From Marinomonas agarivorans (lineage in GTDB: Bacteria; Pseudomonadota; Gammaproteobacteria; Pseudomonadales; Marinomonadaceae): a DNA stretch of 64,000 bases. The stretch is from assembly GCA_002173415.2 (NCBI GenBank), contig NHNK02000002.1, forward strand, positions 1 through 64,000, written 5' to 3'. Below, one piece after another: positions 34,901 through 47,161 of this stretch (position 1 is its first letter; each line of letters opens with the position of its first letter). Below the pieces are notes generated by a model. That model ran no database searches. It was not told the origin of the DNA and saw only the letters and a list, made by a program, of their open reading frames with translations. A program made the position numbers and the translations under genes.

Positions 34901-35645
34901 ACTGCCAGCGCTTAGTGTATTGCTAGTTATTACCTTGCCTTTGTTATTGGGGCTATTTTGGTGGCCAACCATCACCTCGATTTTACAAACCCAGCAGCAA
35001 GTAAAAAAGCAATTACGACATCAGCAAAATCCGCTTGAAGCACCACAGCTGGATAGAGAAACAGGTTTCTCTACTCACGCTTTATCTTGGTTAAACCAAC
35101 ATGCTTGGTTACATTGGCAGGTATTGCTTCCCACGGAAAAGGCCAAATCGCGTATATATGAGATGGAAAATGAACCGGCTTTACACTTGTCGGGCCTTGC
35201 TAGTTATGAACAATGGCAAACTGTGGTAACCAAATTAGTTGCTGATCAACCATCTGTTCCGATGATTTTTACAATGACATGGCAGGGAAATGGTTTGGTA
35301 AAAGCCAATCTACACTTGCAAGTCAAACAACATCAAATCGAGGCAGGACCCTCTTTCCCTCTTTTTATTATACCGAAACACACTCTTCAGCCTTGGCCAG
35401 AAAACATGGCATTGACGGCGGTGTTGAACTGGCAGCAAGCATGGCACGCTAGCCTGCAACTGGGGGCGTTATCCATTCCTTTGCAGCAAGGTATGTGGGT
35501 GCCAGAACTCTCCGCAACCTTAGTGAATTTAGATCAAAAAGGGGCATTATTCCGACAATATTACTTCGATAAAAATCAAAGTGGTCAAGCAAGGTTAAGA
35601 CATCAAGATAAATTGCTGTTGTTAAATAATACAAAAAATAGATAG
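34821..35645 (+). CDS. HofO/PilO-like inner-membrane protein
   Basis: 274 residues from ATG 34821, which has AAGGAG 9 bases upstream; the frame is also open from GTG 34812. It overlaps the previous gene by 80 bp in another frame. One membrane segment at about 28–50 (LSVLLVITLPLLLGLFWW), a coiled coil of about 20 residues (QQQVKKQLRHQQN), then a periplasmic domain with LHLSGLASYEQWQTVVTKLV, of the pattern seen in PilO. A HofP/PilP role may be included in the extended C terminus, but no clear PilP motif is seen. Assigned mainly by position and topology. Confidence 0.5.
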   Translation: MLSLLLGHIMQILDRLVPSACRINYDKLPALSVLLVITLPLLLGLFWWPTITSILQTQQQVKKQLRHQQNPLEAPQLDRETGFSTHALSWLNQHAWLHWQVLLPTEKAKSRIYEMENEPALHLSGLASYEQWQTVVTKLVADQPSVPMIFTMTWQGNGLVKANLHLQVKQHQIEAGPSFPLFIIPKHTLQPWPENMALTAVLNWQQAWHASLQLGALSIPLQQGMWVPELSATLVNLDQKGALFRQYYFDKNQSGQARLRHQDKLLLLNNTKNR

Positions 35646-35770
35646 CCATTAAACAACAATAGGCGATCACTGCAGGGTCGCAACAAACTTTTGCAACAAA
35701 CAGCCACGACAAATAGCCTCAATAAAATTGGCGTCAGAATAACCAGAATAAATAGACAAGGAGTCACCCC

Positions 35771-36991
35771 ATGAAAGTAATACAACATGAATCGTACATT
35801 CATTTGCAGAACCTTAATTTACCAAGGTTCTGCAAGCTTATTATAAAAATAGCACTGTTATTTTGCCTTACGACCCGTTTTGCCATTGCCATGGAAGTGC
35901 AGGTAAAAGAAGAAGATATTCAAGACTTTCTACCTTGGTTAGCAGTAGAAACAGGCCACAATCTAGTGCTGGATCCCACTATTGAGGCGAGTTTAAATTT
36001 CTCTCTAGCTGATATTAATTGGGAAGAACTACTAACATTGATTGCCCAGCAACATCAACTTAACCTGTTGTGGCAAGAGGATGTGGCGATCTTAACGCCT
36101 ATTACTAAGGCGCTAAAGTCGGGAGCATTAAATTGCCCCGTTTCATATTGGCGCATAGAAAATGCTAAGGCAGAGCAGGTAAGTGAGCAGTTACAGGTTT
36201 TGTTTGCTGACACGACTTTCTCTTATGATGGTCGTACGAATGCGATTTTCGCACGTCTTTGCCATAGTGATAAGGCGATTACAACTACCATTGAGCGTTT
36301 GGATACGCCATTAGCACAAATAGAAATTGGGGCTCGTATTGCTCAAGTACAAAACGCTAATGACGAACAAATAGGTATTAACTGGTCGGGGCGTCTAGGT
36401 GAACAAAACACATCCAACGTTACAACAAATATTGCATTGGATATTGCCAGTCAGCAGAGTGGTTTTCAGTTTTCTATCGTTGATAATGTGGATGCACTGA
36501 ACCTTAAACTCGGCTTTTTGGCAACTCAAGGCTTAGCCAACATTGTGGCAGAGCCAAAAATAGTGACGGAAGAAGGGCAGACAGCTCGCATTGAATCAGG
36601 CACAGAAATTCCGTATCAAACAACAGAAGAGGATACGACTCGAGTAGAATTCAAACGAGCAGGTTTAGTACTTGAGGTGACTCCACAGATCAAAGTTGGG
36701 GGGAGGATTCAACTGCAACTGCAAATTTTCCAAGATGCCGTAGGTCAAATATTTAATGGTATACCGAGTATTGACACCAATCGTATTACCACAAGGGTAA
36801 CCTTAACTGACCAGTCTACTCTCATACTCGGCGGCATTTATCGTGATGAAGTATTTAGCAATAAAAATGTGGTGCCTTTTTTTGGTGAACTACCCTTAAT
36901 TGGCGCGTTGTTTAGAAAAGAAACAGAACGGCAAGAAAAGATGGAATTACTTGTATTTATTACGCCAAAGCTGCTACAACTGTCTAATTAA
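35771..36991 (+). CDS. HofQ/PilQ/ComE-type secretin, short form
   Basis: 406 residues with a signal peptide (about 40 residues, ending FAIA-MEV), one or two N-type modules, then the secretin core (VAEPKIVTEEGQTARIESGTEIPYQTTEE, RAGLVLEVTPQIK, STLILGGIYRDE, VPFFGELPLIGALFRKE, LLVFITPKLL). It lacks the AMIN domains of a full PilQ (about 700 residues) and matches E. coli HofQ (412) in length. Secretins are the outer-membrane pore of type IV pili and DNA uptake systems; this form is associated with DNA uptake in some species. AAGGAG precedes the ATG. Directly upstream of aroK, as pilQ/hofQ is elsewhere. Confidence 0.85.
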   Translation: MKVIQHESYIHLQNLNLPRFCKLIIKIALLFCLTTRFAIAMEVQVKEEDIQDFLPWLAVETGHNLVLDPTIEASLNFSLADINWEELLTLIAQQHQLNLLWQEDVAILTPITKALKSGALNCPVSYWRIENAKAEQVSEQLQVLFADTTFSYDGRTNAIFARLCHSDKAITTTIERLDTPLAQIEIGARIAQVQNANDEQIGINWSGRLGEQNTSNVTTNIALDIASQQSGFQFSIVDNVDALNLKLGFLATQGLANIVAEPKIVTEEGQTARIESGTEIPYQTTEEDTTRVEFKRAGLVLEVTPQIKVGGRIQLQLQIFQDAVGQIFNGIPSIDTNRITTRVTLTDQSTLILGGIYRDEVFSNKNVVPFFGELPLIGALFRKETERQEKMELLVFITPKLLQLSN

Positions 36992-37027
36992 CACCAATTT
37001 AATTAAATAACGCAGTTACAAAACATC

Positions 37028-37585
37028 ATGACACATGTCCCCAATATCATTTTGGTTGGTCCTATGGGAGCCGGTAAAACTACAATAGGGCGATTGCTTG
37101 CCCAATCACTGGGACGAGACTTTCTCGATTCGGACCGCGTAATAGAAGAAAATGCAGGCGCAGATATTCCTTGGATCTTTGAGAAAGAAGGCGAGCAAGG
37201 TTTTCGTCGCCGAGAAACATCGACTTTACAACAACTGACGCAAGAGTATGGTGCCAAGGTTGTATTGGCAACAGGGGGAGGCGCTATCATGCGCAAGGAT
37301 AATCGAACTATTTTGCAGCAGGGAGGTTTGGTTATTTACCTGTATGCTACTATTAGTCAGCAGGTGCAACGTACATCAAGAACGAATCATAGACCTCTGT
37401 TAAAGACAGGTAATCGACAACAAATCTTGACTGATCTTTTTAAAGAGCGAGACCCTTTGTACCGAGAAACCGCAGACGTAATCGTTAAAACCGACTCTCG
37501 TAATCCTAAACTTGTTGCCAATAAAGTACTTGGTGCTATCGAACAGCATATGAAAAAGGAGAAGCAAAGCGAATGCGCACGTTAA
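37028..37585 (+). CDS. aroK: Shikimate kinase
   Basis: Phosphorylates shikimate in aromatic amino-acid synthesis. 185 residues; Walker [17 protein letters not shown] near the N terminus, [18 protein letters not shown] (shikimate-binding D), ATGGGAIMR and the ATP-lid Arg pattern [11 protein letters not shown]. Overlaps aroB by 13 bp, so translation is probably coupled. Confidence 0.96.
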   Translation: MTHVPNIILVGPMGAGKTTIGRLLAQSLGRDFLDSDRVIEENAGADIPWIFEKEGEQGFRRRETSTLQQLTQEYGAKVVLATGGGAIMRKDNRTILQQGGLVIYLYATISQQVQRTSRTNHRPLLKTGNRQQILTDLFKERDPLYRETADVIVKTDSRNPKLVANKVLGAIEQHMKKEKQSECAR

Positions 37586-38679
37586 CCGTTGATTTAGGTG
37601 ATCGCAGTTACCCTATTTATATTGGTTCTGGCACTCGTCAGCAAAAGGCCTTATTTGATAAGGCCATTCAAGGTAAACAAGTAATGATTGTTACTAATGT
37701 AACTTTGGCTCCGCTATACCTAGATGAGTTGATTGCTACATTAGGAGATTCTTATCAAATAGACACCTGTATTTTACCCGATGGCGAGCAATATAAAACG
37801 CTAGATACCTATCAACAAATTATGACCACCTTATTGGAAAAAAAGCATAATCGTAGCACTAGTATTATTGCTTTAGGTGGTGGTGTGGTAGGGGATATGG
37901 CAGGCTTTGCAGCCGCAACCTATCAACGTGGCGTGGCTTTTATCCAAGTGCCGACCACATTATTGTCACAAGTGGATTCCTCTGTGGGAGGAAAAACTGG
38001 CGTCAATCATCCATTAGGCAAGAACATGATAGGAGCATTTTATCAACCCCAAGCCGTTATTATTGATATTGACTCACTGAAATCCTTACCAGAACGTGAA
38101 TTGTCCGCAGGCATGGCAGAAGTGATTAAATATGGCTTAATTGCGGATGTCGACTTTTTAAGTTGGTTAGAAACAAATATGACAGCGCTTATGCAGCTTT
38201 CTACTAGTGAGCTGAGTGATGCAATTTATCGCTCTTGCCAAATTAAAGCTGAAGTCGTTGCTCAAGATGAAAAAGAAGGTGGCATTCGAGCTATCTTAAA
38301 TTTAGGCCATACTTATGGGCATGCCATTGAAACTGAAATGGGATATGGTAATTGGTTACATGGTGAGGCGGTAGCAGCAGGCACTATGTTAGCCTTAGAC
38401 CTTTCTACGCGAATGGGCAATTTGAGTGAAGCCGATTTACAACGTAGCCTTAATCTTTTTAAGTCAGCAAAACTACCAATACAACCCCCAAGCACAATGA
38501 CAGTGGAACAGTTTATTGCACGTATGTCGCTAGACAAAAAAGTGTTAGATGGTGATATACGCTTAGTACTGTTAAATCAATTGGGCCAAGCCATTGTCAG
38601 CTCTGATTTTCCGCGACAATTGTTTGAAAATGGTCTTTATGATGCTTTAGAATCAGCAATGAAGAAACAACCAGCATAA
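37573..38679 (+). CDS. aroB: 3-dehydroquinate synthase
   Basis: Second step of the shikimate pathway, NAD and zinc dependent. 368 residues (E. coli 362). [53 protein letters not shown] and [11 protein letters not shown] (zinc His) are all present. Starts inside the last codons of aroK. Confidence 0.97.
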   Translation: MRTLTVDLGDRSYPIYIGSGTRQQKALFDKAIQGKQVMIVTNVTLAPLYLDELIATLGDSYQIDTCILPDGEQYKTLDTYQQIMTTLLEKKHNRSTSIIALGGGVVGDMAGFAAATYQRGVAFIQVPTTLLSQVDSSVGGKTGVNHPLGKNMIGAFYQPQAVIIDIDSLKSLPERELSAGMAEVIKYGLIADVDFLSWLETNMTALMQLSTSELSDAIYRSCQIKAEVVAQDEKEGGIRAILNLGHTYGHAIETEMGYGNWLHGEAVAAGTMLALDLSTRMGNLSEADLQRSLNLFKSAKLPIQPPSTMTVEQFIARMSLDKKVLDGDIRLVLLNQLGQAIVSSDFPRQLFENGLYDALESAMKKQPA

Positions 38680-38718
38680 AAGCAATCCGTATACCAGTAA
38701 TATAGCAAAAGGAACTCC

Positions 38719-40341
38719 ATGGCCAAGTCAGACTTGCAAGAAAAGTTAGATGAAGCACTAGAACAAGACCCAAAAGTCATGATGCGGGACCCTTTTGCCT
38801 CTATTGATGCCCCTTACTTTACGACTGAAGAGCGCAATGAACAGCTTGCTCTGCTTGAACATCTAAGTCGCTACAGCGCTATGCTGTTTGTGATTGAAGG
38901 AGAGTCTGGCAGTGGTAAAACCGCTTTTATGAATGAATTTGCTCGACTGCAAAATGATGTCGCTATTATTAGTCGGGTAAAAGCAGGTGTGTTAATGAGT
39001 GCTGGCCAGTTATTGGAACGAATATACGCAGGTTTTCCAAGAGGTGTTCAAGGGTTAACACCAGATGCCAGTTTTGGCCCTCTGTTAAAGTTTGCTCAGC
39101 AAAGAGAAGAACAAGCTCAAACCGTATTAATTTTAATTGATGAAGCTCATGAACTCAGCGGTGATGCCATTTCTATGTTACTGGACATGATGTCATTGGC
39201 GAATGAAAATCAGCCGACACCTCATGTGGTTTTATTTAGTAGTGGATCATTGCAGAAAAACATGGATCCTTATCTGCAATCGCGTTTTGAACAACTAGCG
39301 CATACACAAACGCTAGAACCTTTTACCCTAGAACAAACTAAGTCTTATTTACTGCATCGTGTACGTTCTGTAGGTGGGCAAATTAATTCACCTTTCTCAG
39401 ACAGTGAAGTAAAAAGCATCTTTGAACAAGCAAAAGGATTGCCAGGGGCTATTAACCAAGCCGCTCGTAAACTGTTAGGTAAAAACCAAAAGCGAAAGCT
39501 CAAACTTAGTTTTGGTTTCCCTTTGATGCATATGGCTTTATTGTCGGCCATTATGCTAGGCATTCTTCTCGTTGCGGTCTTTCAAACACCTGACAAGGAA
39601 GGAGAAACATCTAATTCTGCCAGTGCTAATAATGCAAAGCGTATTAGCTCGCCAACGATTGCCAAAATTGATCAAATACAGGCAGAGCTAGACAAAGGAG
39701 ACGATTTTTCTTTGCCGCCAATTCCTGTTGATGCCAGAGTTTTACCACCTACTAGAGCCAACAGCTCTTCACGAACGCCAGCAACTAATTCTGCCAATAA
39801 TGGCTCGGTAACGACAAATAATACAATTATTGCTGCGCCAATTGCATTGTCAGGTAACAAACAACCGACGAGCAAAAATAATACGACGGAGCAAATTAAC
39901 AATACAGAACCCAAAAGTATTGCTGTACAAGGCATTGGTATAAAAGAAGCGACAAATTTAGTAGATGGCACGGCAGCAATATCTACCGATAGTGCTGTGA
40001 GTAACAATCGTGTCAATAACAGCGCGACAGATATAGTGCGTTTTGATAAAGCGGAATGGTTATTAACCCAAAATCCTAATCGCTATAGTTTGCAGCTGTT
40101 AGGCGCCTACACCTTATCGGCCGTGCAGGATTTTATTCGTGAACAGGGTAGTTTGGATGACTTTGCTTATTTCAAAACTGTACATAACAACCGTGATTGG
40201 TATGTTGTTGTATATGGTCTTTACCGCAATAGGGGAGCTGCTATTGCGGCCATCGAAGAGTTGCCAAGAGATTTGCAGGCCCTTACCCCTTGGGCAAGAA
40301 CAGTGCGTGGTATTCAACAGGATATTCGCAAAATTCAATAA
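38719..40341 (+). CDS. damX: DamX-like cell-division protein (AAA+ ATPase, membrane segment, SPOR)
   Basis: 540 residues: an AAA+ domain with Walker A EGESGSGKT near 62 and Walker B LILIDEAHEL near 139, a membrane segment at about 270–290 (MHMALLSAIMLGILLVAVF), a long Ser/Thr/Asn-rich linker, and a C-terminal SPOR domain from about 457 (NPNRYSLQLLGAYTL … WYVVVYGLYRNRG). This is the DamX architecture: ATPase in the cytoplasm, SPOR in the periplasm at the septum. In E. coli dam follows; here it does not, the next gene being gltB as in pseudomonads. Confidence 0.92.
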   Translation: MAKSDLQEKLDEALEQDPKVMMRDPFASIDAPYFTTEERNEQLALLEHLSRYSAMLFVIEGESGSGKTAFMNEFARLQNDVAIISRVKAGVLMSAGQLLERIYAGFPRGVQGLTPDASFGPLLKFAQQREEQAQTVLILIDEAHELSGDAISMLLDMMSLANENQPTPHVVLFSSGSLQKNMDPYLQSRFEQLAHTQTLEPFTLEQTKSYLLHRVRSVGGQINSPFSDSEVKSIFEQAKGLPGAINQAARKLLGKNQKRKLKLSFGFPLMHMALLSAIMLGILLVAVFQTPDKEGETSNSASANNAKRISSPTIAKIDQIQAELDKGDDFSLPPIPVDARVLPPTRANSSSRTPATNSANNGSVTTNNTIIAAPIALSGNKQPTSKNNTTEQINNTEPKSIAVQGIGIKEATNLVDGTAAISTDSAVSNNRVNNSATDIVRFDKAEWLLTQNPNRYSLQLLGAYTLSAVQDFIREQGSLDDFAYFKTVHNNRDWYVVVYGLYRNRGAAIAAIEELPRDLQALTPWARTVRGIQQDIRKIQ

Positions 40342-40715
40342 AGATCTGTCCGTTATAACTTTATGGTTTCCCCACGAGTTTTATCAACTTGCGACAAGTT
40401 ACTCCTGTTGCGAACGGCTTAAAAATCAAAATTAAGTAAAAAAACCAGATTCTTCTAAAAAAACTCAATGAACAGTAGAATTTTCTGCTGAGTAAAATGC
40501 TTGCCAGATAAAATTCTCTAAAAGTAACTATTTGCCCAGTTAATGATAAAGAAAAACAGCTAAAACCGTTGATTTCCCTACCTTACCAGTTTGAGAGATA
40601 CAAATTTGCATTGTAGTATGAGGATTACTTTTTCGTGCTGATAACAAATTGTAATGCTAATAATTCAGCAAAACTGAACAGGGACACAAAACAAGGACAC
40701 AATTAGCAAAAGGTG

Positions 40716-40747
40716 ACTTTCGATCCATTCGGGCAGATGTCGAAAGT
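40716..40747. promoter_or_regulatory. Inverted repeat upstream of gltB
   Basis: Perfect 8-bp arms actttcga (40716–40723) and tcgaaagt (40740–40747) around a 16-nt centre, about 165 bp before the gltB start. Could be an operator or RNA hairpin; no regulator can be named. Confidence 0.5.
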
Positions 40748-40842
40748 AACAACTAGCTCCCCTTACAGATATCACCGTCATTGTTGAATAGTTATTACTG
40801 TGATGAGGTGATGTGATTAAGCGGCATGCTAACCATAGATGT

Positions 40843-40880
40843 TACTCGGGCTGCACCATACTTATTTTTTGCCCCGAGTA
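40843..40880 (+). promoter_or_regulatory. Leader hairpin just before gltB
   Basis: 8-bp arms tactcggg (40843–40850) and cccgagta (40873–40880), with a 22-nt loop containing a T-run, ending 30 bp before the gltB start. A T-run lies inside the loop, not after the stem, so it is not a simple terminator. Position suggests control of gltB translation or transcript stability. Confidence 0.5.
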
Positions 40881-40910
40881 TCTTGATGCTTATTTTAGGA
40901 GTTAATTCAT

Positions 40911-43900
40911 ATGAATTCAGGACTTTACCGCCCCGGTGAATTTAAAGACAACTGCGGCTTTGGGCTAATAGCTCATATGGAAGGTGAAGCGAGTCACCAT
41001 CTTTTGAAAACCGCCATCGAATCCCTGACCTGTATGACCCATCGCGGTGGTATTGCCGCGGATGGTAAAACTGGCGATGGTTGTGGCCTGTTAATACAAA
41101 AACCTGACTCCTTTTTACGTAGTGAATCGCAACGATTATTCAATCACACCCTATCGGATTTATATGGCATTGGTATGGTGTTTTTTGATCAAGATGAAGC
41201 ACTTGCCAATGAACAAAGAGAAAAACTGAGCAATGCCATTACTGAACAAGGCTTACGTTTAGTTGGCTGGCGAGAAGTGCCTACAGATTCTGCTTGTCTT
41301 GGGCAAATTGCTTTAGACTGCCTGCCTCGTATTGAACAAGTATTTATTGACAGTAATCGAATGGATGCTCGTACCTTCTCAACTCGTTTGTTTGTTGCCC
41401 GCCGTCGTGCCGAGATTGCTTTAACTCAGTATGAAAATTTTTATGTCTGCTCTTTGTCTGACAAGGTGTTGTCATACAAAGGGTTAATGATGCCTGTTGA
41501 CTTACCTTCTTTCTATAAAGACTTAGGTAATGAGGCTTTAACAACAGCAATTTGTGTATTTCACCAACGATTCTCAACCAATACCTTGCCAAAGTGGCCA
41601 CTAGCTCAACCTTTTAGAATGTTGGCTCATAATGGTGAAATTAACACCATTGAAGGCAATCGTAATTGGGCATTGGCACGTGCAAATAAACTTCTATCAC
41701 CACTTATGCCGGAAATGGCTGAACTTAAACCATTGGTCAATACCACGGGCTCTGACTCTTCTTCAATGGATAATATGCTAGAAGTGTTAACAACCAGTGG
41801 TATGAATATTTTTCGTGCGGCTCGCATGATGATTCCACCGGCATGGCAAAATGTGGAAAACATGGATCCAGAGCTAAGAGCCTTTTACGAATACAACTCA
41901 ATGCATATGGAACCTTGGGATGGACCTGCAGGATTAGTTTTGTCAGATGGTCGTCATGCTGTATGTATGCTAGACCGTAATGGTTTGCGTCCGGCTCGTT
42001 GGGTGATGACTAAAAATGGCTACATGACAGTTGCCTCAGAAATTGGTACCTATGATTATCAGCCGGAAGATGTGATTGCCAAAGGCCGAGTTGGGCCGGG
42101 GCAAATGTTGGTGGTTGATACCCAAAATGGCAAGGTCATGCATACTAGTGATATTGATCAACAATTAAAAACGGCTCACCCTTACAAGAAATGGCTAAAA
42201 CAAGAGGCCATTCGTATTGAGTCACTGCTTGTTGAAGTGACACAAGAGTTCGAGCAATTTACTAAAGAAGAAATGCTCGCTTATCAGAAAATGTTTCAGG
42301 TGAGTTTTGAAGAGCGAGAACAAATATTCCGACCTCTAGCAGAAAGTGGGCATGAGGCTGTTGGTTCGATGGGGGATGACACCCCAATGGCGGTTATGTC
42401 TCATCGTACTCGTCCCGTCACAGATTACTTTCGACAAAAGTTTGCTCAAGTAACCAACCCACCGATTGACCCGTTGCGAGAGTCCATCGTCATGTCTCTA
42501 GAAACTTGCATTGGTCGTGAGCGCAATCTATTAGAAGAAACGCCAAAACACGCTAATCGCATCATTCTCTCTTCGCCTATCTTGTCGCCAAGAAAATACA
42601 GTCGTTTATTAGCACTGGATGATTACCGTTTTCGCCTTGAGCGGCTCAATACCAACTATGATCCAGACAAAATGACACTGGAGCAAGCCATTCGCCAATT
42701 ACAGCAAGATGCAGAGCAAGCCGTGTTAGATGGTGCTGTGATCGTCGTTTTATCTGATCGAGACATTGAAAAAGGGCTGTTGCCAATTCCTGCACCAATG
42801 GCAACAGGCGCTGTGCATCACCATTTAACAGAAAAAGGCTTGCGTTGTGATTCAAATATCATTTGCGACACAGGCTTTGCGCGTGATCCTCATCAATTTG
42901 CCGTATTACTTGGCTTTGGCGCGACAGCTGTTTATCCATATCTCAGCTTCCGATTGATTAACGATATGATTGATAGTGGCGAAATACTGGGGGATCCAAT
43001 TCGTTGTCATAGTCAGTATCGAAAAGGCATTAATAAAGGTCTAATGAAAATCCTATCAAAAATGGGGATTTCGACCATTGCCTCCTACCGTGGGGCACAG
43101 TTATTTGAGGCCGTTGGCTTGGCAAATGATGTGGTTGATCTGTGTTTTACTGGCGTCGCCAGTCGCATACAAGGCGCCACTTTTGTCGATTTTCAGACTG
43201 AGCAAAGCAAAATTGCAACCTTTGCTTGGCAACAGCGCAAACCCATTCAGCAGGGGGGTTATCTAAAATACGTTCACGACTCTGAATACCATGCCTTTAA
43301 TCCAGATGTAGTACACACATTACAAAAAGCCGTGAATTCTGGTGAGTTTGCAGACTTTAGCTCCTATGCAAATATTGTAAATACACGGCCAGCTTCAATG
43401 CTACGAGATTTATTTAGCATTGCCGATCATGTGCAACCTATTCCACTAGAAAGTGTTGAACCTGTTACTGACATTCTGCCACGCTTTGATTCAGCAGGTA
43501 TGTCATTAGGTGCCTTATCTCCCGAAGCACATGAAGCGTTAGCTCAAGCCATGAATGAACTAGGTTGTCGTTCAAACTCTGGAGAAGGTGGTGAAGATGC
43601 AGCACGTCACGGTACGGAGCGCCGCTCAAAAATCAAACAAATTGCCTCTGGCCGTTTTGGGGTGACGCCAGAGTATTTGGTCAATGCTGAAGTGCTGCAA
43701 ATCAAGGTGGCACAAGGTGCGAAACCCGGTGAAGGAGGGCAACTGCCTGGAGGGAAAGTAAATGGCCTGATTGCCCGTTTACGTTACTCTGTGCCAGGCG
43801 TGACCCTGATTTCACCTCCTCCACATCATGATATTTACTCTATTGAGGATTTGGCTCAGTTAATTTTTGATTTAAAACAAGTTAACCCAGAAGCCCTAGT

Positions 43901-45362
43901 GTCTGTCAAACTGGTATCGGAACCCGGTGTCGGTACGATAGCCGCTGGTGTAGCGAAAGCCTACGCCGACCTTATAACCATCTCTGGTTACGATGGTGGT
44001 ACAGCCGCTTCGCCATTAACGTCAATTCGTCATGCGGGTTCTCCTTGGGAATTAGGCTTAGCAGAGGCACAACAAGCACTACGTGCAAATGACTTACGCG
44101 GTAAAATTCGTTTGCAAACCGACGGTGGTTTAAAAACAGGTTTGGATGTTGTTAAAGCGGCTATTTTAGGCGCCGAGAGCTTTGGCTTCGGTACTACGCC
44201 AATGGTGGCAATGGGATGTAAATTCCTACGTATTTGTCATCTCAATAACTGTGCAACAGGCGTGGCCACACAAGACCAAAAATTGCGTGATGAGCATTTT
44301 CTGGGCACTGTTGATATGATTAAAAACTTCTTCCTTTTTATGGCAGAAGATACCCGTCAATGGCTAGCTAAACTCGGTGTCGCCAGCTTACAAGATTTGA
44401 TTGGTCGTACAGATTTGCTCACGATTTTAGATGGTGAAAACAGCAAACAAGCTGGTCTTGATTTGACTCCGATCTTGAATAATGACCACATTCCAGCGGA
44501 TAAACCTCAATATTGTCAGATTCCTTTAAACCCACCCCATGATAAAGGTGAACATGCTATCCGTATGTGGGATACAGTGAAACAAGCAGTGGAAGAAAAG
44601 GAAGGTGGAGTGTTTGACTTCGCTGTGACAAATTGCGATCGCTCAATTGGTGGCCGTTTATCTGGCGAGATTGCTAAGCGTTATGGCAACCAAGGTATGA
44701 GCGATATGCCTCTAACTCTTAACCTAAAAGGGACAGCAGGGCAAAGCTTTGGTGTTTGGAATGCTGGTGGCCTCAACATGTACTTAGAAGGTGACGCCAA
44801 TGATTACGTTGGTAAAGGCATGACAGGAGGCAAATTAATCATCCGTCCACCACGTCAATCAACCTTTAACAGCCAAGAAAGTGCCATTATCGGTAATACT
44901 TGTCTTTACGGGGCGACTGGCGGCAAGTTGTTTGCCGCAGGTACCGCTGGCGAACGTTTTGCTGTTCGTAACTCTGGCGCTCATGCCGTTATTGAAGGCG
45001 CTGGCGACCACTGCTGTGAATATATGACAGGCGGCTTGATTACCGTGTTAGGCAACACTGGCCATAATTTTGGGGCGGGTATGACAGGTGGTTTTGCCTA
45101 CGTACTTGATTTAGATCGCACCTTTGTTGATCGATACAATCACGAATTGGTTGAAATTCATCGCATCGGCACAGAATTAACGGAAGAGTATCGCTCACAC
45201 TTACGCAGTGTTATCCAAGAGTATGTAAAGGAAACCGATAGCGAATGGGGTCATGAAGTGCTGGATAATTTTTACGACTACATAGGTAAATTCTGGTTGG
45301 TAAAACCAAAAGCCGCCAGTCTAAGTGCCTTGTTAGATAGCACGCGCCAGCGCCCAGAATAA
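40911..45362 (+). CDS. gltB: Glutamate synthase (NADPH), large subunit
   Basis: Makes two glutamates from glutamine and 2-oxoglutarate. 1483 residues (E. coli about 1486 mature). N-terminal glutaminase: the catalytic Cys is residue 15 (KDNCGFG) after a 14-residue propeptide. Central domain, FMN/synthase domain ([40 protein letters not shown]), 3Fe-4S site [12 protein letters not shown] near residue 1105 and the C-terminal beta-helix with repeated GxxxG loops. TAGGAG ribosome binding site about 6 bases before ATG. Cotranscribed with gltD, 117 bp apart. Confidence 0.97.
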   Translation: MNSGLYRPGEFKDNCGFGLIAHMEGEASHHLLKTAIESLTCMTHRGGIAADGKTGDGCGLLIQKPDSFLRSESQRLFNHTLSDLYGIGMVFFDQDEALANEQREKLSNAITEQGLRLVGWREVPTDSACLGQIALDCLPRIEQVFIDSNRMDARTFSTRLFVARRRAEIALTQYENFYVCSLSDKVLSYKGLMMPVDLPSFYKDLGNEALTTAICVFHQRFSTNTLPKWPLAQPFRMLAHNGEINTIEGNRNWALARANKLLSPLMPEMAELKPLVNTTGSDSSSMDNMLEVLTTSGMNIFRAARMMIPPAWQNVENMDPELRAFYEYNSMHMEPWDGPAGLVLSDGRHAVCMLDRNGLRPARWVMTKNGYMTVASEIGTYDYQPEDVIAKGRVGPGQMLVVDTQNGKVMHTSDIDQQLKTAHPYKKWLKQEAIRIESLLVEVTQEFEQFTKEEMLAYQKMFQVSFEEREQIFRPLAESGHEAVGSMGDDTPMAVMSHRTRPVTDYFRQKFAQVTNPPIDPLRESIVMSLETCIGRERNLLEETPKHANRIILSSPILSPRKYSRLLALDDYRFRLERLNTNYDPDKMTLEQAIRQLQQDAEQAVLDGAVIVVLSDRDIEKGLLPIPAPMATGAVHHHLTEKGLRCDSNIICDTGFARDPHQFAVLLGFGATAVYPYLSFRLINDMIDSGEILGDPIRCHSQYRKGINKGLMKILSKMGISTIASYRGAQLFEAVGLANDVVDLCFTGVASRIQGATFVDFQTEQSKIATFAWQQRKPIQQGGYLKYVHDSEYHAFNPDVVHTLQKAVNSGEFADFSSYANIVNTRPASMLRDLFSIADHVQPIPLESVEPVTDILPRFDSAGMSLGALSPEAHEALAQAMNELGCRSNSGEGGEDAARHGTERRSKIKQIASGRFGVTPEYLVNAEVLQIKVAQGAKPGEGGQLPGGKVNGLIARLRYSVPGVTLISPPPHHDIYSIEDLAQLIFDLKQVNPEALVSVKLVSEPGVGTIAAGVAKAYADLITISGYDGGTAASPLTSIRHAGSPWELGLAEAQQALRANDLRGKIRLQTDGGLKTGLDVVKAAILGAESFGFGTTPMVAMGCKFLRICHLNNCATGVATQDQKLRDEHFLGTVDMIKNFFLFMAEDTRQWLAKLGVASLQDLIGRTDLLTILDGENSKQAGLDLTPILNNDHIPADKPQYCQIPLNPPHDKGEHAIRMWDTVKQAVEEKEGGVFDFAVTNCDRSIGGRLSGEIAKRYGNQGMSDMPLTLNLKGTAGQSFGVWNAGGLNMYLEGDANDYVGKGMTGGKLIIRPPRQSTFNSQESAIIGNTCLYGATGGKLFAAGTAGERFAVRNSGAHAVIEGAGDHCCEYMTGGLITVLGNTGHNFGAGMTGGFAYVLDLDRTFVDRYNHELVEIHRIGTELTEEYRSHLRSVIQEYVKETDSEWGHEVLDNFYDYIGKFWLVKPKAASLSALLDSTRQRPE

Positions 45363-45434
45363 CGCAGGCAAATAGAACTAATAGGCAAAACTGGGTATTT
45401 AAAAATACTCAGCTTGTTACACGACTAATAAGTT

Positions 45435-46901
<1,467 letters not shown>

Positions 46902-47161
46902 CATGGGTTACCTAGAATGTTTCTAGGCAACCTAGTCAGTTGTACTGTGATTGAGGCACCACTAAAAATTTATGGCATAACACTTTATGCTAGTGCTGTT
47001 AGGTTATGCTAGTGCTGTTAGACGCGGATTATGCCGGTTTATGCGTATTTGAAATAGTCATTTCAAATCGCCATTTCAAATCGCCATTCAAGTGAATGAC
47101 ACCGTTAGTACACCTCACTCTGTTAAGCCCAGCAAGGTGTACTAACATGTTGGCTATAGGA
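46902..47161. repeat. Repeat-rich convergent gap between gltD and psd
   Basis: Four separate repeats in 260 bp: hairpin 46906–46932 (11-bp arms, one mismatch, no T-run); 19-bp tandem duplication at 46985–47003/47004–47021; 13-bp tandem catttcaaatcgc at 47059–47071 and 47072–47084 plus a partial third; and a perfect 11-bp inverted repeat gttagtacacc (47104–47114)/ggtgtactaac (47136–47146). No coding frame is visible. Confidence 0.8.

Larger units (their letters stand above)
40342..40910. other. gltB upstream region with two inverted repeats
   Basis: 569 bp. Two clear inverted repeats are listed separately (40716–40747 and 40843–40880). Otherwise AT-rich with no gene that I can support; an open frame running from damX's 3' end (40139–40435) is a shadow. 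Confidence 0.5.
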
